From Brachypodium distachyon (lineage: Eukaryota > Streptophyta > Magnoliopsida > Poales > Poaceae), in the NCBI RefSeq assembly GCF_000005505.3, contig NC_016132.3, positions 43,476,914-43,540,913 on the forward strand: a stretch of DNA of 64,000 bases. Direction: 5' to 3'. Of this stretch, positions 46,660 to 57,826 are shown piece after piece; the stretch's first letter is position 1, and the number at the start of each line of letters is the position of its first letter. Under the pieces are notes generated by a model. That model did not search any database. It was not told the DNA's origin and saw only the letters and a list, made by a program, of their open reading frames with translations. Made by a program: the position numbers and the translations under genes.

Positions 46660-47300
46660 ACCTAGAGTGCCCCGCCGGCCACTGTGCCACGCTGCGCACC
46701 ACCGCCGGCTGCATCTCGCCGCTCGCGCTGCTGCCGGTTGCCCCGGCCTTGATGCCGCGCTGCTGCCGCCCGTGCATCCGCCGCTGCCCGTTCGGCTCGC
46801 CCCGCCTGCCTCCGCGCGCGCTGCTGCAACTGTAACCCGGAAGATGCGTGGAGGACGTGGCTCCTCCGGCGACGGCCCGCGTGGGAGGGAGAGAGAGGGG
46901 GGTGGGAGAGGGAGCTACGCCTTGCTGCTGTCGCTCGCCCCATGCCGCCCCACGCCGCTGCTGCCGCTCGCCCCATGCCGCCGCGCGCTTGCCGGACGGA
47001 GAGGAAGAGCTCCAGCGCCTGGACGGAGGGACAGAGGGCGCACAAGGAGAGGATGGGCTGCTGCCTGCCTGCTGCTGCTGCGCACCGGCAGAGGGCGGAA
47101 GTCGCCGGCGGAGGGCGACGCCAACATCTAGAGAGAGGAGAGAGCAGCGTGCTCTGTGCGGCTGAGAGGAGAGAGCAGGGAGGAGGGAGGAGGCGAAGGG
47201 ATAAGAAGAGATGAACGTCAGGGATTAGAAGAGATGAGCGGACCACAGCCTTCACATCATCGATCCGCCCCGCAGTCATCCGGATCGGTGACGTGGCAAT
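46660..47300. other. GC-rich block with shadow frames
   Basis: High-GC sequence with overlapping Ala/Arg/Pro-rich frames on both strands (up to 205 codons on the minus strand). None shows a domain and the frames mirror each other, so no gene is called. Confidence 0.5.
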
Positions 47301-47344
47301 TTTATTTGCCGGCGGCCAAGCCTATGGCAAAGATATTTTAGTCT

Positions 47345-47770
47345 TTGCCAGAGACAAGTGACGTGGTTATGACTAACCACGTACTCGACTCAAGACAAGA
47401 AAGATTAATTAGAATATATTTCTTCATTGTAACCGACTTGAACTCTACCTGAGACCTGAGTTTCTGCATATGTAAAGGACCAGGAGGGGGAGTCAAGAGG
47501 ACACCCCAACTTAGATACAAGTCACCTAGACGCACTCGATGACTCGGTGCATCTAGACTCTGCGGCACCCCATTGCAATCAACTCATCAATACTGATTCG
47601 ACAAGCAGGACGTAGGGGTATTACCTCATCGAGGGCCCTGAACCTGGGTAAATCGTGTCCCCTGTGTCCTTGTTAGCCGAAGAGTTCGCCAACACACACT
47701 CTAAATCTTTCCTTGATACAAGTCCATCAATATGGACATTATCGAAGTTACATCTTCGTCAGCAAGCCTT
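47345..47770 (+). repeat. Gypsy LTR fragment (R-U5)
   Basis: Contains AAGCAGGACGTAGGGGTATT then GAACCTGGGTAAATCGTGTC and TGTCCTTGTTAGCC, in + orientation. This is the same R-U5 pattern as in the Tat LTR and the 41 kb fragment. It lies inside the CACTA remains. Confidence 0.6.
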
Positions 47771-47869
47771 CGGTAATGATTTTTTTTTCTTTTTTTTTTG
47801 GCTGTACACATTTGATAATGTTTGTCCCATTATAATTTCGTGTATTGATTTGAAATTTTTATGACAAGA

Positions 47870-48720
47870 TTATATAGCCATAATGTAGCACCATGCAAAA
47901 AATTGTTAATTTTTTATAAAATTTTAATATTATTCATATTTTCCTATTAAACGGATCTAGAAAATGATAAGTAATTATTTTTACATAAAAGTTGGTGGTT
48001 TTAATTCACATTAGTCGTCATTAATAGTAAATGAAACCCTAGTAAAAGAATAAACTCAAAAAGTGAAAAAATATGCAAAACTTGGTTCGGGTCTCAAATT
48101 GGATGTTTGAGTGCTCTTTTCGGGAACTTATACGAAGATTTTGCAATTCGTGAATCATGTACCATTTTGATTTTGCGTATGGACCTGTAGTTTTTATCCC
48201 AAGTTTATATACCCATAAAACAACACCTTGCCAAAATTTGTTCTTTTTTGACAATGTTTTAGTATTATTTCATTTTCCCCTATTCAACGGCTATAGAAAA
48301 TGATAAGTAATTATTTTTGCACAAAATGTGGTGATTTTAATTCATATTAGTAATCATTAATGAGAAATGAAACCACAGTAAAAGTTTCAACTAAAAACTG
48401 GGTCAAACGAATGCAAAGATTGGTTTGGGACTCAAATTTGGAGGTTCACTCTTGAGATCGTACATTTTGTGAAGTATGTACCATTTTCCATTTTTTTATT
48501 GACTTGTAATTTTTATCCTACTGTCGTATACCTATTAGTTGGTACCATGCCAAAAATTGTGAATTTTTGACAAAGTTTAATATTGTTTCATTTTTCCCTA
48601 TCAAATGGCTCTAAAAAATGATAAATAAATATTTTTACATAAAAATTTATGATTTTAATTCATATTGCTCGTCAACAATGCTAAATGAAAGTACAGTAAA
48701 AATTTCAACTCAAAAAGTGG
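47870..48720 (+). repeat. Three AT-rich tandem repeats, ~320-335 bp
   Basis: Each unit has a GCCATAA...CACCATGC-like start, then TTTAATATTATTTCAT, CCTATTxAACGGxTCTAGAAAA, TGATAAGTAATTATTTTTAC, ATTCATATTAGT and AAATGAAACCxxAGTAAAA. The ACGG-type anchor falls at 47951, 48287 and about 48605 (spacings 336 and 318). Divergence of roughly a fifth suggests age. They sit just inside the CACTA right terminus. Confidence 0.75.
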
Positions 48721-49019
48721 TGGTTTACATCAAATTTGAAACTAGAGAGGAAAATTATACAAAAGAAAAAAAAAATTGAAAACATCTTTGCCGGAGGCCG
48801 GCCTCGGGCAAAGAAGCTCGTCCGTTTTCTCACCGTTAGGCAGCGGTCAAGTCCACGTGGGCCACCTTTCTTTGCCGGCGGCCTTTTAATCTTTGCCGAA
48901 AGCTTTTTTTTTGCCGGAGGCCTTCTCTATCTTTTGCCGTAGGCATTTTCTTTGCCGGAGGCCCTAAACCTCCGGCAAAGGCCCAGGCCGCCAGCAACTG
49001 TGATTTTCCCGTAGCGAAG

Positions 49020-49850
49020 GTGAAGGATGAAGTATCGGGGTGGGCGGTCCTCAGTTCCAGATCCATTCGCGCCGATGGGCGCAACAAGGATCTGGCGGAC
49101 GCCGTGACGCTCCTGGCGCGCGTCGTTCAGCCCCCGCATATTTCCGAGCTCTCCATCCACCTCAACCACGAGCTCTGTCCCATCCAGATCGAGGATTACG
49201 CCGACCCCGATCCCGACGGCCCTGCGTATACCGAGAATCCCATAGCCTACGTGGAGGCCACAGACGACCGGCTCATCGTCCTGGCCGATCGATTCCGAGG
49301 CCGTCAATATGCCGACCATCTCCTAGTCTACGATGCCGTCGACGCGTCGCTCTCTGTGGTGCCGGTCCTGTCTCGCATAAATTGCGTGCCCAAATCACAT
49401 ATTCTACCAGTGCGCCGCCGCAACGACAGCGGCTACGCGCTGGCCATCATGGCGGAAGACGATCTGTACGACCCGGTAACACGAAGCGAGAGCCGATGGG
49501 AGGTCCTCTGCCTGTGGCCGCCACCGCCCTCCTCCAAGCCACTCCCACCTTTAAATGGAAGCATCGCCCCGTGGCAGGTAAAGGAGCCGCGCTTCCCTCC
49601 GGAGAAGCCGGAAATTTTCTGTGAGCACACGACCTTCTCATTCCAAGGGCAGGCTTTCTGGGCGGACCTGGGCAAAGGCCTCCTGTTCTGCGATTGCGAG
49701 GACATGCTCTCTGGCGGCTACCAGGTGCCCTTCCGTTACGTTCCACTGCCGTCAGAGTGCACGTCTTGCGGAGAATGTGGCAACATTGATCTGACGTGGA
49801 GTCGGGCCATGAGCTGCTGCGACAGTGATTGGAGCAGGCGGCGACGTTGA
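49020..49850 (+). pseudogene. DUF1618 family gene, N-terminal half
   Basis: The frame reads SGWAVLSSRSIRADGRNKDL, PPHISELSIHLNHE, DRLIVLADRF, HLLVYDAVDASLSVVPVL, GYALAIMAEDDLYD, RWEVLCLWPPPPSSKPL, and ends in FWADLGKGLLFCDCEDM and PFRYVPLP, then RAMSCCDSDWSRRRR and a stop. This is the N-terminal and central part of a grass DUF1618 protein, a large family of unknown function. No ATG exists near the start: the first codon available is GTG at 49020, four bases after the CACTA end. The gene has therefore lost its start codon and promoter, or they lie beyond the transposon. The C-terminal part is also missing here and found inverted at 51805-52399. Confidence 0.75.
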
Positions 49851-50109
49851 CTGTAACCAGGGTGGTCATAACCCTTGCTTGTTCCCGCTTACCGAAGGTG
49901 CCAACTATGGGATAAAAAATCAGGAAGGATATGAACGCTTGCGTAGCAACATGTCTCCTGTCAGCCGTTTCGATTTGACGTCGACGCCTTGTAACAAGGT
50001 TTTCTTATGGGACTTTTCTTTTGTTCTGGTTTTTTGCCGCCTCGCTGCCTCTTTATCTTAGCGTGTGAATTTTCTTGTATTTTTTGTTTACGTGTTGAGG
50101 TAGGGCCCT

Positions 50110-50798
50110 ATGCCCAAACCATCTACTGGTGCTTCTGGTGCTGTCCTTCAGGCTAAACCTAAATTGAAATCCGCTGTCCAAGGGAATCATCAGAAAGTAG
50201 TAGTAGTAAGTTATATTCCCTTATTAATTTCTGCTTTCTCTTTAGTTGTAATTTTTAGTCCTCCTTATTTTTCTGCATTTGTTATTGACCTTTTTTCTTG
50301 CAGGACCTAAGCTCCCCTGAAGCGGAGGTTGTTGCTGAAAAGAATTTCAAAACTCGCTGCACCAATTTATCGAAGGAAAACGACATTATGTACAACAAGT
50401 CAATCCAGTCCCGTATTGTAGAGCCTAATCAATCAAATGTCAAGCAACAGGAACCTCGTTTGCTAGCAAATCAATGTCATATACGTCCGGCCAAAGAATT
50501 AGTGGGCACCAAACGTCCGGCCAATGCAATTACAAATGTTATTCAGAATCGCAATATCAATCAGCATGGCCGCTTCCTAGTTTCTGATGATGATATCACC
50601 CATTATTCAGTTATTTTAATTCTTTCTCAAAATGGTGTTAATGGCCGGTCAGGCAGCCGCAGCAATACAGAGAAGCGACGGCTGGGCTATTCCATTTCGG
50701 GATTGGAAAGGGGAGTACGGTCAGCAAGGGTGACGATAAGAACATTGATCGAACTGGTACGTGGCATTCCTACCGTTGTGCGTGATTTAGGAGGGTAA
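50110..50798 (+). CDS. Hypothetical two-exon frame
   Basis: A possible exon from the ATG at 50110 reads MPKPSTGASGAVLQAKPKLK to a GTAAGT donor near 50208. The acceptor TTCTTGCAG near 50303 opens DLSSPEAEVVAEKNFKTRCT onward to a stop at 50796. The junction keeps the frame. The protein is polar, Asn/Gln-rich and without a recognised domain. It follows the DUF1618 half closely and could be its former 3' part or an unrelated gene. Support is the splice pair and length only. Confidence 0.35.
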
Positions 50799-50799
50799 T

Positions 50800-51800
50800 T
50801 CGGTAAAAGAAGACACAATTGGAGCCTAGCCGCGCGAAGAAGCACCAAATTGCCAGCTTCTCCACCGAATCGTTATTTTCTGGAGTGCTCCGTGTAGCCG
50901 CTGGCAGAAGCCAGCTCAAAAAATAGTGTTTGTTTTGTCTCTCCAGATTTCACAGCCTGGAAGCTGTGTAAGCTGCTTCTTGGAGCTCAAACAAACACAC
51001 CTTAATACTGCCAAGATTCAGCTACACAACCACGGGAACCGAGCGTTAAGACAGTACACAGTAACAGTACATAAGTACTACAAGCCATAAACGAACAGGT
51101 CCATTGTGGTCACACGATAATTATAAAGCAAGAGATGCCTGCTGAGATGACTGAAAATGGGATAACTGAAGCTCGATCATTGCGGTCTTCAGATAACTCG
51201 AACTCCCTGACACAGCTGCTCTGCAGTCCGATCGGTAGATGCAAAAGAAAAAAGAAAGAATACACACACAAATTAGTCCAGGACATGTCTTGGAAAGGTT
51301 ATGGACTTATGGTAAGATGGTCAATCAAGCGATTTGGGAAAAAAAATAAGCTTTAAATATCAGCTTAATGCACCATCATATTCCCCAAAGTTAAGTCAAA
51401 TGACAATTAACCCAAAATGTGCATCAAATCAGAAGACATGATATGTATATCTAAGGCATAAATTGGATGACAAATACGATGATATCAAGAGAATCTAACC
51501 AGTGCTCTTGGAGAAATAAAGAGACGACGGCGTGCTCAAAACTTGATAAGACTAACTATAAAGACTAGCACTGCTGTGAAAAAAGAACTATAAAGACAAG
51601 CACAACATCATTGAGTTACTACAGGTGAAAGGAAATACACTAATAATTAAAGAGAGAATCATAATATCATTGTTGACTCAGATCAAATAAGCATCAGCAA
51701 TTTAAAGGCAGTAGACGGTGGGCTGATATTATGTTTACATGGAAATTGATGGTAAAATTATATACATACATATAATTACCTGACCAACATAGATGCGATA
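50800..51800. other. intergenic DNA, no gene seen
   Basis: AT-rich with short frames. About 50880-51000 holds a weak inverted match (AGCTCAAAAA... and ...TTGGAGCTCAAAC), which could be a MITE edge but is not defined. Confidence 0.4.
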
Positions 51801-51804
51801 TGTG

Positions 51805-52399
51805 TCAGCATTTGCTGGGGGTGCTCGGCAGTGTTGGTGTCCTTGGTGAAAGAACTGGGAGCAACAGGCCACTGTCCTCTTCACGGGCCCTCTGGGGTGG
51901 AACTGGGAACTGCTTGGCATCAGAAGTAGCTACAGGACAGAGAGGATATTGGTCTTTGAGGCGTTTGAAGCAATCAGAACCGACAATTGAAGGTCGAGGT
52001 GTGTCCAGGAGGAAGCTGGACGGTAGCAGGGTCTTGGTGCGCATGTTGAGGCTGCAGAGGTGCACACGCCCATCGACCTCCTCCAGATTGAAGTACATGA
52101 CACTATCGCCATTGTCCTGTGTGCTCAGGATGGGGCTGATCGGGGCCACCCGTGGCAACCTTGCAGCCTTGAAGCTCTCCATCTCCCACAGGCTCGCCAC
52201 GCAGAGCTCACCCATCCCCATCCTCTAGGCGCCACTGTTTGATGGCCAGTTGGAAAGCCCACAAAGACACCACCATGTCTCTGGGCGCCTCCGGGCCGTC
52301 GCATGCTTCAGAGACTATAAAGGAGCTGCTTCCCTTGCCGATGCAGACGAGCTTGATGGAGCTTTCAATTGGCATCAGGCAAAAGGATGGATGCGTTTG
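51805..52399 (-). pseudogene. DUF1618 family gene, C-terminal part
   Basis: After a TTTTTTTTCAG acceptor the minus strand reads SSIKLVCIGKGSSSFIVSEA, MVVSLWAFQLAIKQWRLEDG. After a frame break near 52215 it continues ELCVASLWEMESFKAARLPR, APISPILSTQDNGDSVMYFN and LDTPRPSIVGSDCFKRLKDQ. These are the characteristic C-terminal motifs of DUF1618 proteins. No N-terminal part lies upstream on this strand. It complements the plus-strand half at 49020-49850. Confidence 0.75.
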
Positions 52400-52629
52400 C
52401 TGAAAAAAAAGCCACCCCAGCAAAAAAGGATACATTAAGGGAGGTACCATGTAAATCAGGAACAACTGTTGGAATATCTTAATTAGAATTTCTCCTATTG
52501 ATTGCACTGGGAGGTGCTTGCATTGGAGGGGCAGCATTGCACAATCTAGCGGCGCAATTTTCAAACAGCGTTGAATCGCGCAGAAAATATAAAACATTGG
52601 ATGCGAGTGATTCACAATTTCAAGGTTCC

Positions 52630-53340
52630 TAAACCTAAAAGGGGTAGTGGAAAAAATAAGACTACATAGGAATCTGAAGATTTTCCTGAAGATGCCCCTC
52701 ATTTAGAAAAATGCACCGCCTGTATAGAATCTGGACATCGTGCTGGTTCAATTTTCTGCGCCCTCACTCCACCAAGACCTAAAAGGTGTTTTTTTTTCAT
52801 TTGACTTTGTTATCATAATGCTAGTGATTTTGACATTCCCTTTTTCCAAGGGTCCTGGAAGAATGAAACTGCTGCACCAACTAAACCTGTTGTTGAAGAA
52901 CAAGTGACAACTGAAAATGAAGCAAATTGAGAACCATGGCCAAATAATAATGGTTATGGTTGGCCACCTGAAGGTGATTGGCCAACTCATAATTATCCAA
53001 CTCAGAACAAGCATGATTGGCCAGCTCAAGTTGATGAAGATTCTGAAATGCTGAATATTCTGAACATACTGAAGTTGGTGGAGATTCTTACACTTTTGCC
53101 AATTGTGCAGGTTCTGAAAATGCTGAAGATGGTTCTGAAAATGATGAAGATGCTGGCCATTCTGAAGATTTCGTGATTGCTGACAGTTCTGAAGATGCTG
53201 ACAGTTCTGAAGACAGTGAACATTTGTCATTGCTGATGACCAACATGATGTCCCGATTGGTGTACTGGTAGAGAAGTATAGCAAGAAACGGAAGAGGGTG
53301 AAAGAGTGCGAGGTTTCTGCTCTTTATGGGAGAGATGTAT
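52630..53340 (+). pseudogene. Zinc-knuckle, acidic-repeat protein remnant
   Basis: A first piece reads ESEDFPEDAPHLEKCTACIE then SGHRAGSIFCALTPPRPKR, a CxxC...H...C knuckle of the kind seen in transposon-derived proteins, followed by a GTGTTT donor near 52787. After a TTCCAAG acceptor near 52850 the frame has a stop (TGA at about 52928) and then PTHNYPTQNKHDWPAQVDED. Acidic repeats follow (SENAEDGSENDEDAGHSEDF, SSEDADSSEDSEHLS) and, one frame over, EKYSKKRKRVKECEVSALYG. At least two breaks make it non-functional. The exact family is not recognised. Confidence 0.5.
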
Positions 53341-53349
53341 GAAGACCAA

Positions 53350-55000
53350 AATGCAGTCCCATTTGTATTGCAACTGGAGTTCTGTTTTTTGTTGTATTGA
53401 GACCCTTGTGTGAGAGATGTCCTGTTGTATCGAGAACCATTTATGCGAGGTTATGTTTTATTGAACTCATTCAGAATTTGTTCAAATCAGTCAGAATTAG
53501 TGTTAATCACTGTTAATCTTGCATGATTAGTCAATCTGTTAGACAGTAGTTGATTACTCATTCAGAAGTTCTGTTGGTACACAAGTCATTGTCACTGTGA
53601 AGAGATCACAAGACTTGGGACTGGGAGAGGCACTGTGCTGAGAGGGAGATGGAAATGAGCTCCAAAAGGGGGTCTTATCCCCACCAAAATGAACCTCTTT
53701 CTAGCTACCCTAAAAAATCGACCTACTCCAAATTGGAAAGTAAATGGCAAAATGGAATGACCTTGCAAAGTTATAAGCACGGCCTAAATTTCAAAACTTT
53801 TTGACAAAGTTAACTTGCTCAAATTCATGATTTAAAATCATCAAAAACACACTTAACGGCCCCATAAAACAACACTGTTTCATGAAAATTGGAAACTTAA
53901 TGTCCATATGGCATCACCTCACCTAGTTGTAGCCATCTGCCAAAATTCAAATCATTCTGAGCAAGTTCATTTTCAAAAAAAATTCAAAATAAAGACCATT
54001 TTCGAAATTTCATACCATATAGCATATAACTTTTGGTTTTTCATCCACACATAACTCAGTACATAATTTATCTTGCTACATGCAAAATTTAAAATCTTTC
54101 CTTAAAGAATTTGTGCATGTTTTTGCAGAAAAATTGATTCGAATTTGATTTTCAAAATTTTTAAAATACATTTTGAACCGAAAACTCAAAAAAATTTATA
54201 AGTATGGAATACTATCCAAATGTACTAAGTTGTTAAAATTTCAAGTGCTTTGGACAACTATGTTTATGCAATTCTGAAAATATGTAGGAATCCAGAAGAA
54301 TGAAGTGAGTGTTTCTAAAACATGTTAGAGTGATGTGCTACTTTCAACACGGTCTATGATCACACTTATTCCAAATCATCTGAATTTTTTTATGAAACTA
54401 AAACATGACAAACCATTAACAGATGCAAGTTTTCAGATTTTTCTGAACTTTATTTCTTATTATTTTTAATTTACTAAAATAAATATTCCTCTAAAGTCCC
54501 AAAAACTTGCATTACACGTTTCAAATCATGAATATTCTTATGTATGAAACTTATATGAAGTTTGTTTCAGTCATATCAACTTTATTACCACATGCCAAAG
54601 TTTATTTATGTTGTGTAGCGCTCTTTCTTGAATTTCGGAAGGAAATCATGGAAAATTCAAGTAATGTACGAAATATAGTATTCTGCCTCCAAAAATTCTG
54701 CAATTTCTACGGGTGATGTAAAGCACACTCATGATACTTCAGAAAAAATACCAAGCCAAATATTGTAAAACTACTACACATAAATGCCTTTTACAAATTT
54801 CAGAATAAGTACACATACTTAGCCAGGCAATTGCTCTGCTAAACCATCAAACCGTTTTTTTTATTTCCGGGCCATCACCGGGTGATCCAGCACACGCGGT
54901 TTCCAACAGGAAATATCTCGTAGTTGGAGCTCTCCTTCTGGTAGCACATCTCTGGTAGCACCAGCTCCCGCTTCTGTCCTCTATTATTTGCCTTCGCAGC
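53350..55000. other. AT-rich intergenic DNA
   Basis: Long AT-rich stretch (especially 53750-54750) with many AAATTT-type tracts. No gene or transposon terminus recognised. Confidence 0.5.
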
Positions 55001-55112
55001 TAAGCCTCCACTGCCACTCTCTGTCCCCTCTCCACACCGATCCCCTTTCACTCCCCACACCCAAACCCTAGCCTCCTCCATTGCCGAGCTCCGAAGGGAA
55101 GGAAGCTCCCCA

Positions 55113-55487
55113 ATGGCGGAAGAGGATGTTGTGGCAGCCACCGAAGCTTTTCGGCTACTGACGCTTGGAGGAGGAGAGCCCGCCGTTCGAGTTGGAGCTG
55201 CTGCCGGAGCTCAGGGCCTTGCCGAATCATCGCCGGCATCAGGAGGAGCTTCCTCACGAGCCACCGGCGTCAATGGAGCTGCGTCGACCGGATCTGCAGC
55301 ACCGGGAGCTCCATGCCTTGTCGCCATTGTTGCCGCAGCTGGAGGAATCGCGGCAGGAGCAGCAGTTGGCTTCGCTGGAGTTGCCAATGCTCTGCCGGTG
55401 GGAGCTCTCCTTTCTGCCCTCATTCCGGCGGGGGCACGAGGAGAAATTGGAGGCCAAATTGCCCCAATTGCAGCTCCCGCCAGTTAA
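55113..55487 (+). CDS. Hypothetical Ala/Gly-rich small protein
   Basis: The ATG at 55113 follows a CT-rich leader resembling a plant 5' UTR (55020-55112) and opens 124 codons (MAEEDVVAATEAFRLLTLGG, later AIVAAAGGIAAGAAVGFAGV). A second overlapping frame (55165-55521) is Leu/Glu/Pro-rich and reads as protein-like too, but lacks an ATG. No domain is recognised in either. It may be a decayed or transposon-carried gene. Confidence 0.3.
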   Translation: MAEEDVVAATEAFRLLTLGGGEPAVRVGAAAGAQGLAESSPASGGASSRATGVNGAASTGSAAPGAPCLVAIVAAAGGIAAGAAVGFAGVANALPVGALLSALIPAGARGEIGGQIAPIAAPAS

Positions 55488-55889
55488 AATGGAGCACCTG
55501 AGGGCCGGTCCGCCCACATAGTCGTCCTCGGCAATGTGGTTGGCTAGGATACACTCCGGCTTGCCGCCGATGTGGATTTCACCCCACGGATGGCCCTTGT
55601 TTCCTCTGCAACACCGGCAGCATTTTGACGGTCATTGGCTCTATTGTTCGCGGCCATGTGCCTTGTTTCAGTTGGTTTGTTTCAGGTGAGGCACCTACAG
55701 GAGCGGGAGCAGTGGTGGCTGCCGACGAGGGCGTCGTCATTTTCGGCAGCTGCTTTGGGTATGAAGCACGGCTAGCTATGCCTGGCGGGGAGATGGATCT
55801 GTACACCACGCTCACTATGTTAGCGATCTGCTTCTGCCTTGCCGTGGCCATCTTTTGGTCACGCGACCTTCTCTGAAGATCGAGACAGA

Positions 55890-57570
55890 AGATGGTGGCG
55901 TAGGGGGCGCTCGAGCACCACACCCTTGTGCAAGCACGTTTTTGGATGACACAAGGAGGCGTCTCCTTATTTTGGTTTGGCTAACTAGACAATGGGGTCT
56001 CCAAGACGAGATCCAAGACAATGGCGTAGGTTAGCTGACAAAATATTGGGTTTGAGCCTCTTTGTTTATTTCACTTAGTGAAATGAGGCTAGCAAATCAA
56101 ACCCCTCCCCTCTAATATTATAACTGAGAACTTTAGGTATGTCAAGCAATTATTAGCAATATCGAGTACTGAAATTATTAGCTATGTAATGCACTTATTG
56201 AGAAAATATCAGTTTACTGCATTAAACCATAACTGCTGTGTGTCTCTGTCAAGCCCTTATTCTCAAATATCTGTTTGCTACATGACACCATTACATCAAA
56301 AGATCCCTTCTGAAATATCTCTTACTCTGAAATTGCATAAACAATAACAGTGCGTCCCTGTCACACTTATTATGAAATAGCTCTTCTTATGAAATTGCTA
56401 CATGAAGGGGTTCCTCACAACTAAAATCAAACCAAACATCACAACACAAGCATAAAACAATTTCGCCACTTGAATTTCCTCTTTCTTCAACTCAAGCATT
56501 TGTCTCAGGTTCTCATTCATGCTCTTCGGCTCTAACAAAAACAGCAACTCTCATGGAAAATCTCATGCCCCTCCAACTTTCCTTCGATTTTAAGCTTCTC
56601 AACATATGAATCAATCCACATGAAAAATGTGCACTGCCTCAGTAACTACAACAACAAGAACAACACAATTCCAAATCAATTTCGGCTCCCTCAATTTCAA
56701 CCGCAAGTATAGCAAACCCTAGAATTATTAAATTCGAAATTGAATCTAAATTGAATCAGAAAACACTATGCAATTACCTTTCCTTGTTGTGGACGGCTCT
56801 CACATTTCACGAATTCACTGCCGAAATTGCCGTTTTCCAATCTCTTCCACATCAGGCGGACAAGCGACTCCACTCGTAGGCAATCGGGGCACCGAGTAAG
56901 GGGAACCGACCCATACCGCAGCCATGGGCTGCTAGGGGACGAAGAGGTTGACCCTGACATCTTCTCCTCCAAAGATTGACGGTGAAGGTGGGCTCAATCG
57001 AGTTGCCGATGATGGCGCCGCCTGGGGTCAGAGGCGGGGGCGGCGAAACGCTCCTACCGATGGGGGTAGGCCTGCGGCTAACAAACTTATGATACGGGCA
57101 TAGATCGCAGGTGAGGTCGACGCGCGTGGCGGCGGAGCGGCAACGGGGAAAGCAGGGAACAGCCGGTGAGCATGGACAAGTGGCAGCGGGCCGGTCTGGA
57201 CAGGTTAGGCAGAGGGGAATGGGGAATGGGGAATGGGGAAGGGAGGGGGGGCACGCGCCCTCTTTTATTTTTCTCCACGGTTGGCCCTGCACATAACGTC
57301 TTACAGGTAGGGCCGGGAAAACGGTCATATTCTGACCAATGGTGCCAACCTTCAACGGTTGAGTCCTGACATGTGGGGACCGCACTCTCCTAACTAACAG
57401 TCCCCTGATATGATCTTAGAACAGCCGGATTTGTCTCTTTTGCAAAAAGCCCAGGCGCTGCTGTCTGGGAAGCCACTCGCCATCGAACGGTTTGCTTCGT
57501 CAATAACAGCCTTCAGCACCAACGTTTATGTTTCGACGGGCTTTAACGGTTTCCATAAGCAATTATCTGG
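55890..57570. other. intergenic DNA, no gene seen
   Basis: 56000-56800 is AT-rich without frames. 56850-57300 is GC-rich with overlapping minus-strand frames (177 codons) lacking any domain. A GGGAATG run (57218-57240) is a small simple repeat. Confidence 0.45.
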
Positions 57571-57587
57571 ATTTAGGTTGTAGCAAT

Positions 57588-57600
57588 TGGTTATCAGAGC
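57588..57600 (+). other. Primer-binding site of the gypsy element
   Basis: TGGTTATCAGAGC, close to the initiator tRNA-Met complement (TGGTATCAGAGC) with one inserted T, two bases after the LTR end TTGTAGCA. Confidence 0.75.
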
Positions 57601-57826
57601 AGGTTACGATCCAGCCACTAGAAAATCCAAAAAAAAAAATCCCGTTCGCCAGTCGCTCTCACATCCTCTTGATCCATCCCGTGAAACCCAGGCGAAAGGT
57701 GTGGAATCACTTCGGTGAAACCGCAGAAAACACACTTGTGTGTACGGTATACCTCAGCTTGGTAGGAGTGGATTCGGAGTAGCTGCGACGGCAAGATCGG
57801 GCAAGCCCTCGACTCTGACGTTGCGC

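Larger units (their letters stand above)
46640..49016. mobile_element. CACTA transposon remains
   Basis: The right terminus is the clearest part. 48780-49016 carries many TTTGCCGGAGGCC/GGCCTCCGGCAAA units and ends GATTTTCCCGTAGCG at 49016, the complement of a CACTACGGGAAAATC-type end with one mutation. A matching TTTGCCGGCGGCC block lies at 47305-47350. No transposase frame was seen, so this is a non-autonomous or deleted copy. The left limit is not defined, and 46640 is where the GC-rich block begins. Confidence 0.55.

Noticed and set aside
46662..47279. 205-codon minus-strand frame
   Set aside because: Low-complexity Ala/Arg/Ser frame in GC-rich DNA mirrored by + strand frames.
52748..53284. 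178-codon minus-strand open frame with His/Asn/Gln repeats
   Set aside because: Reverse of the acidic-repeat remnant; repeat-driven shadow.
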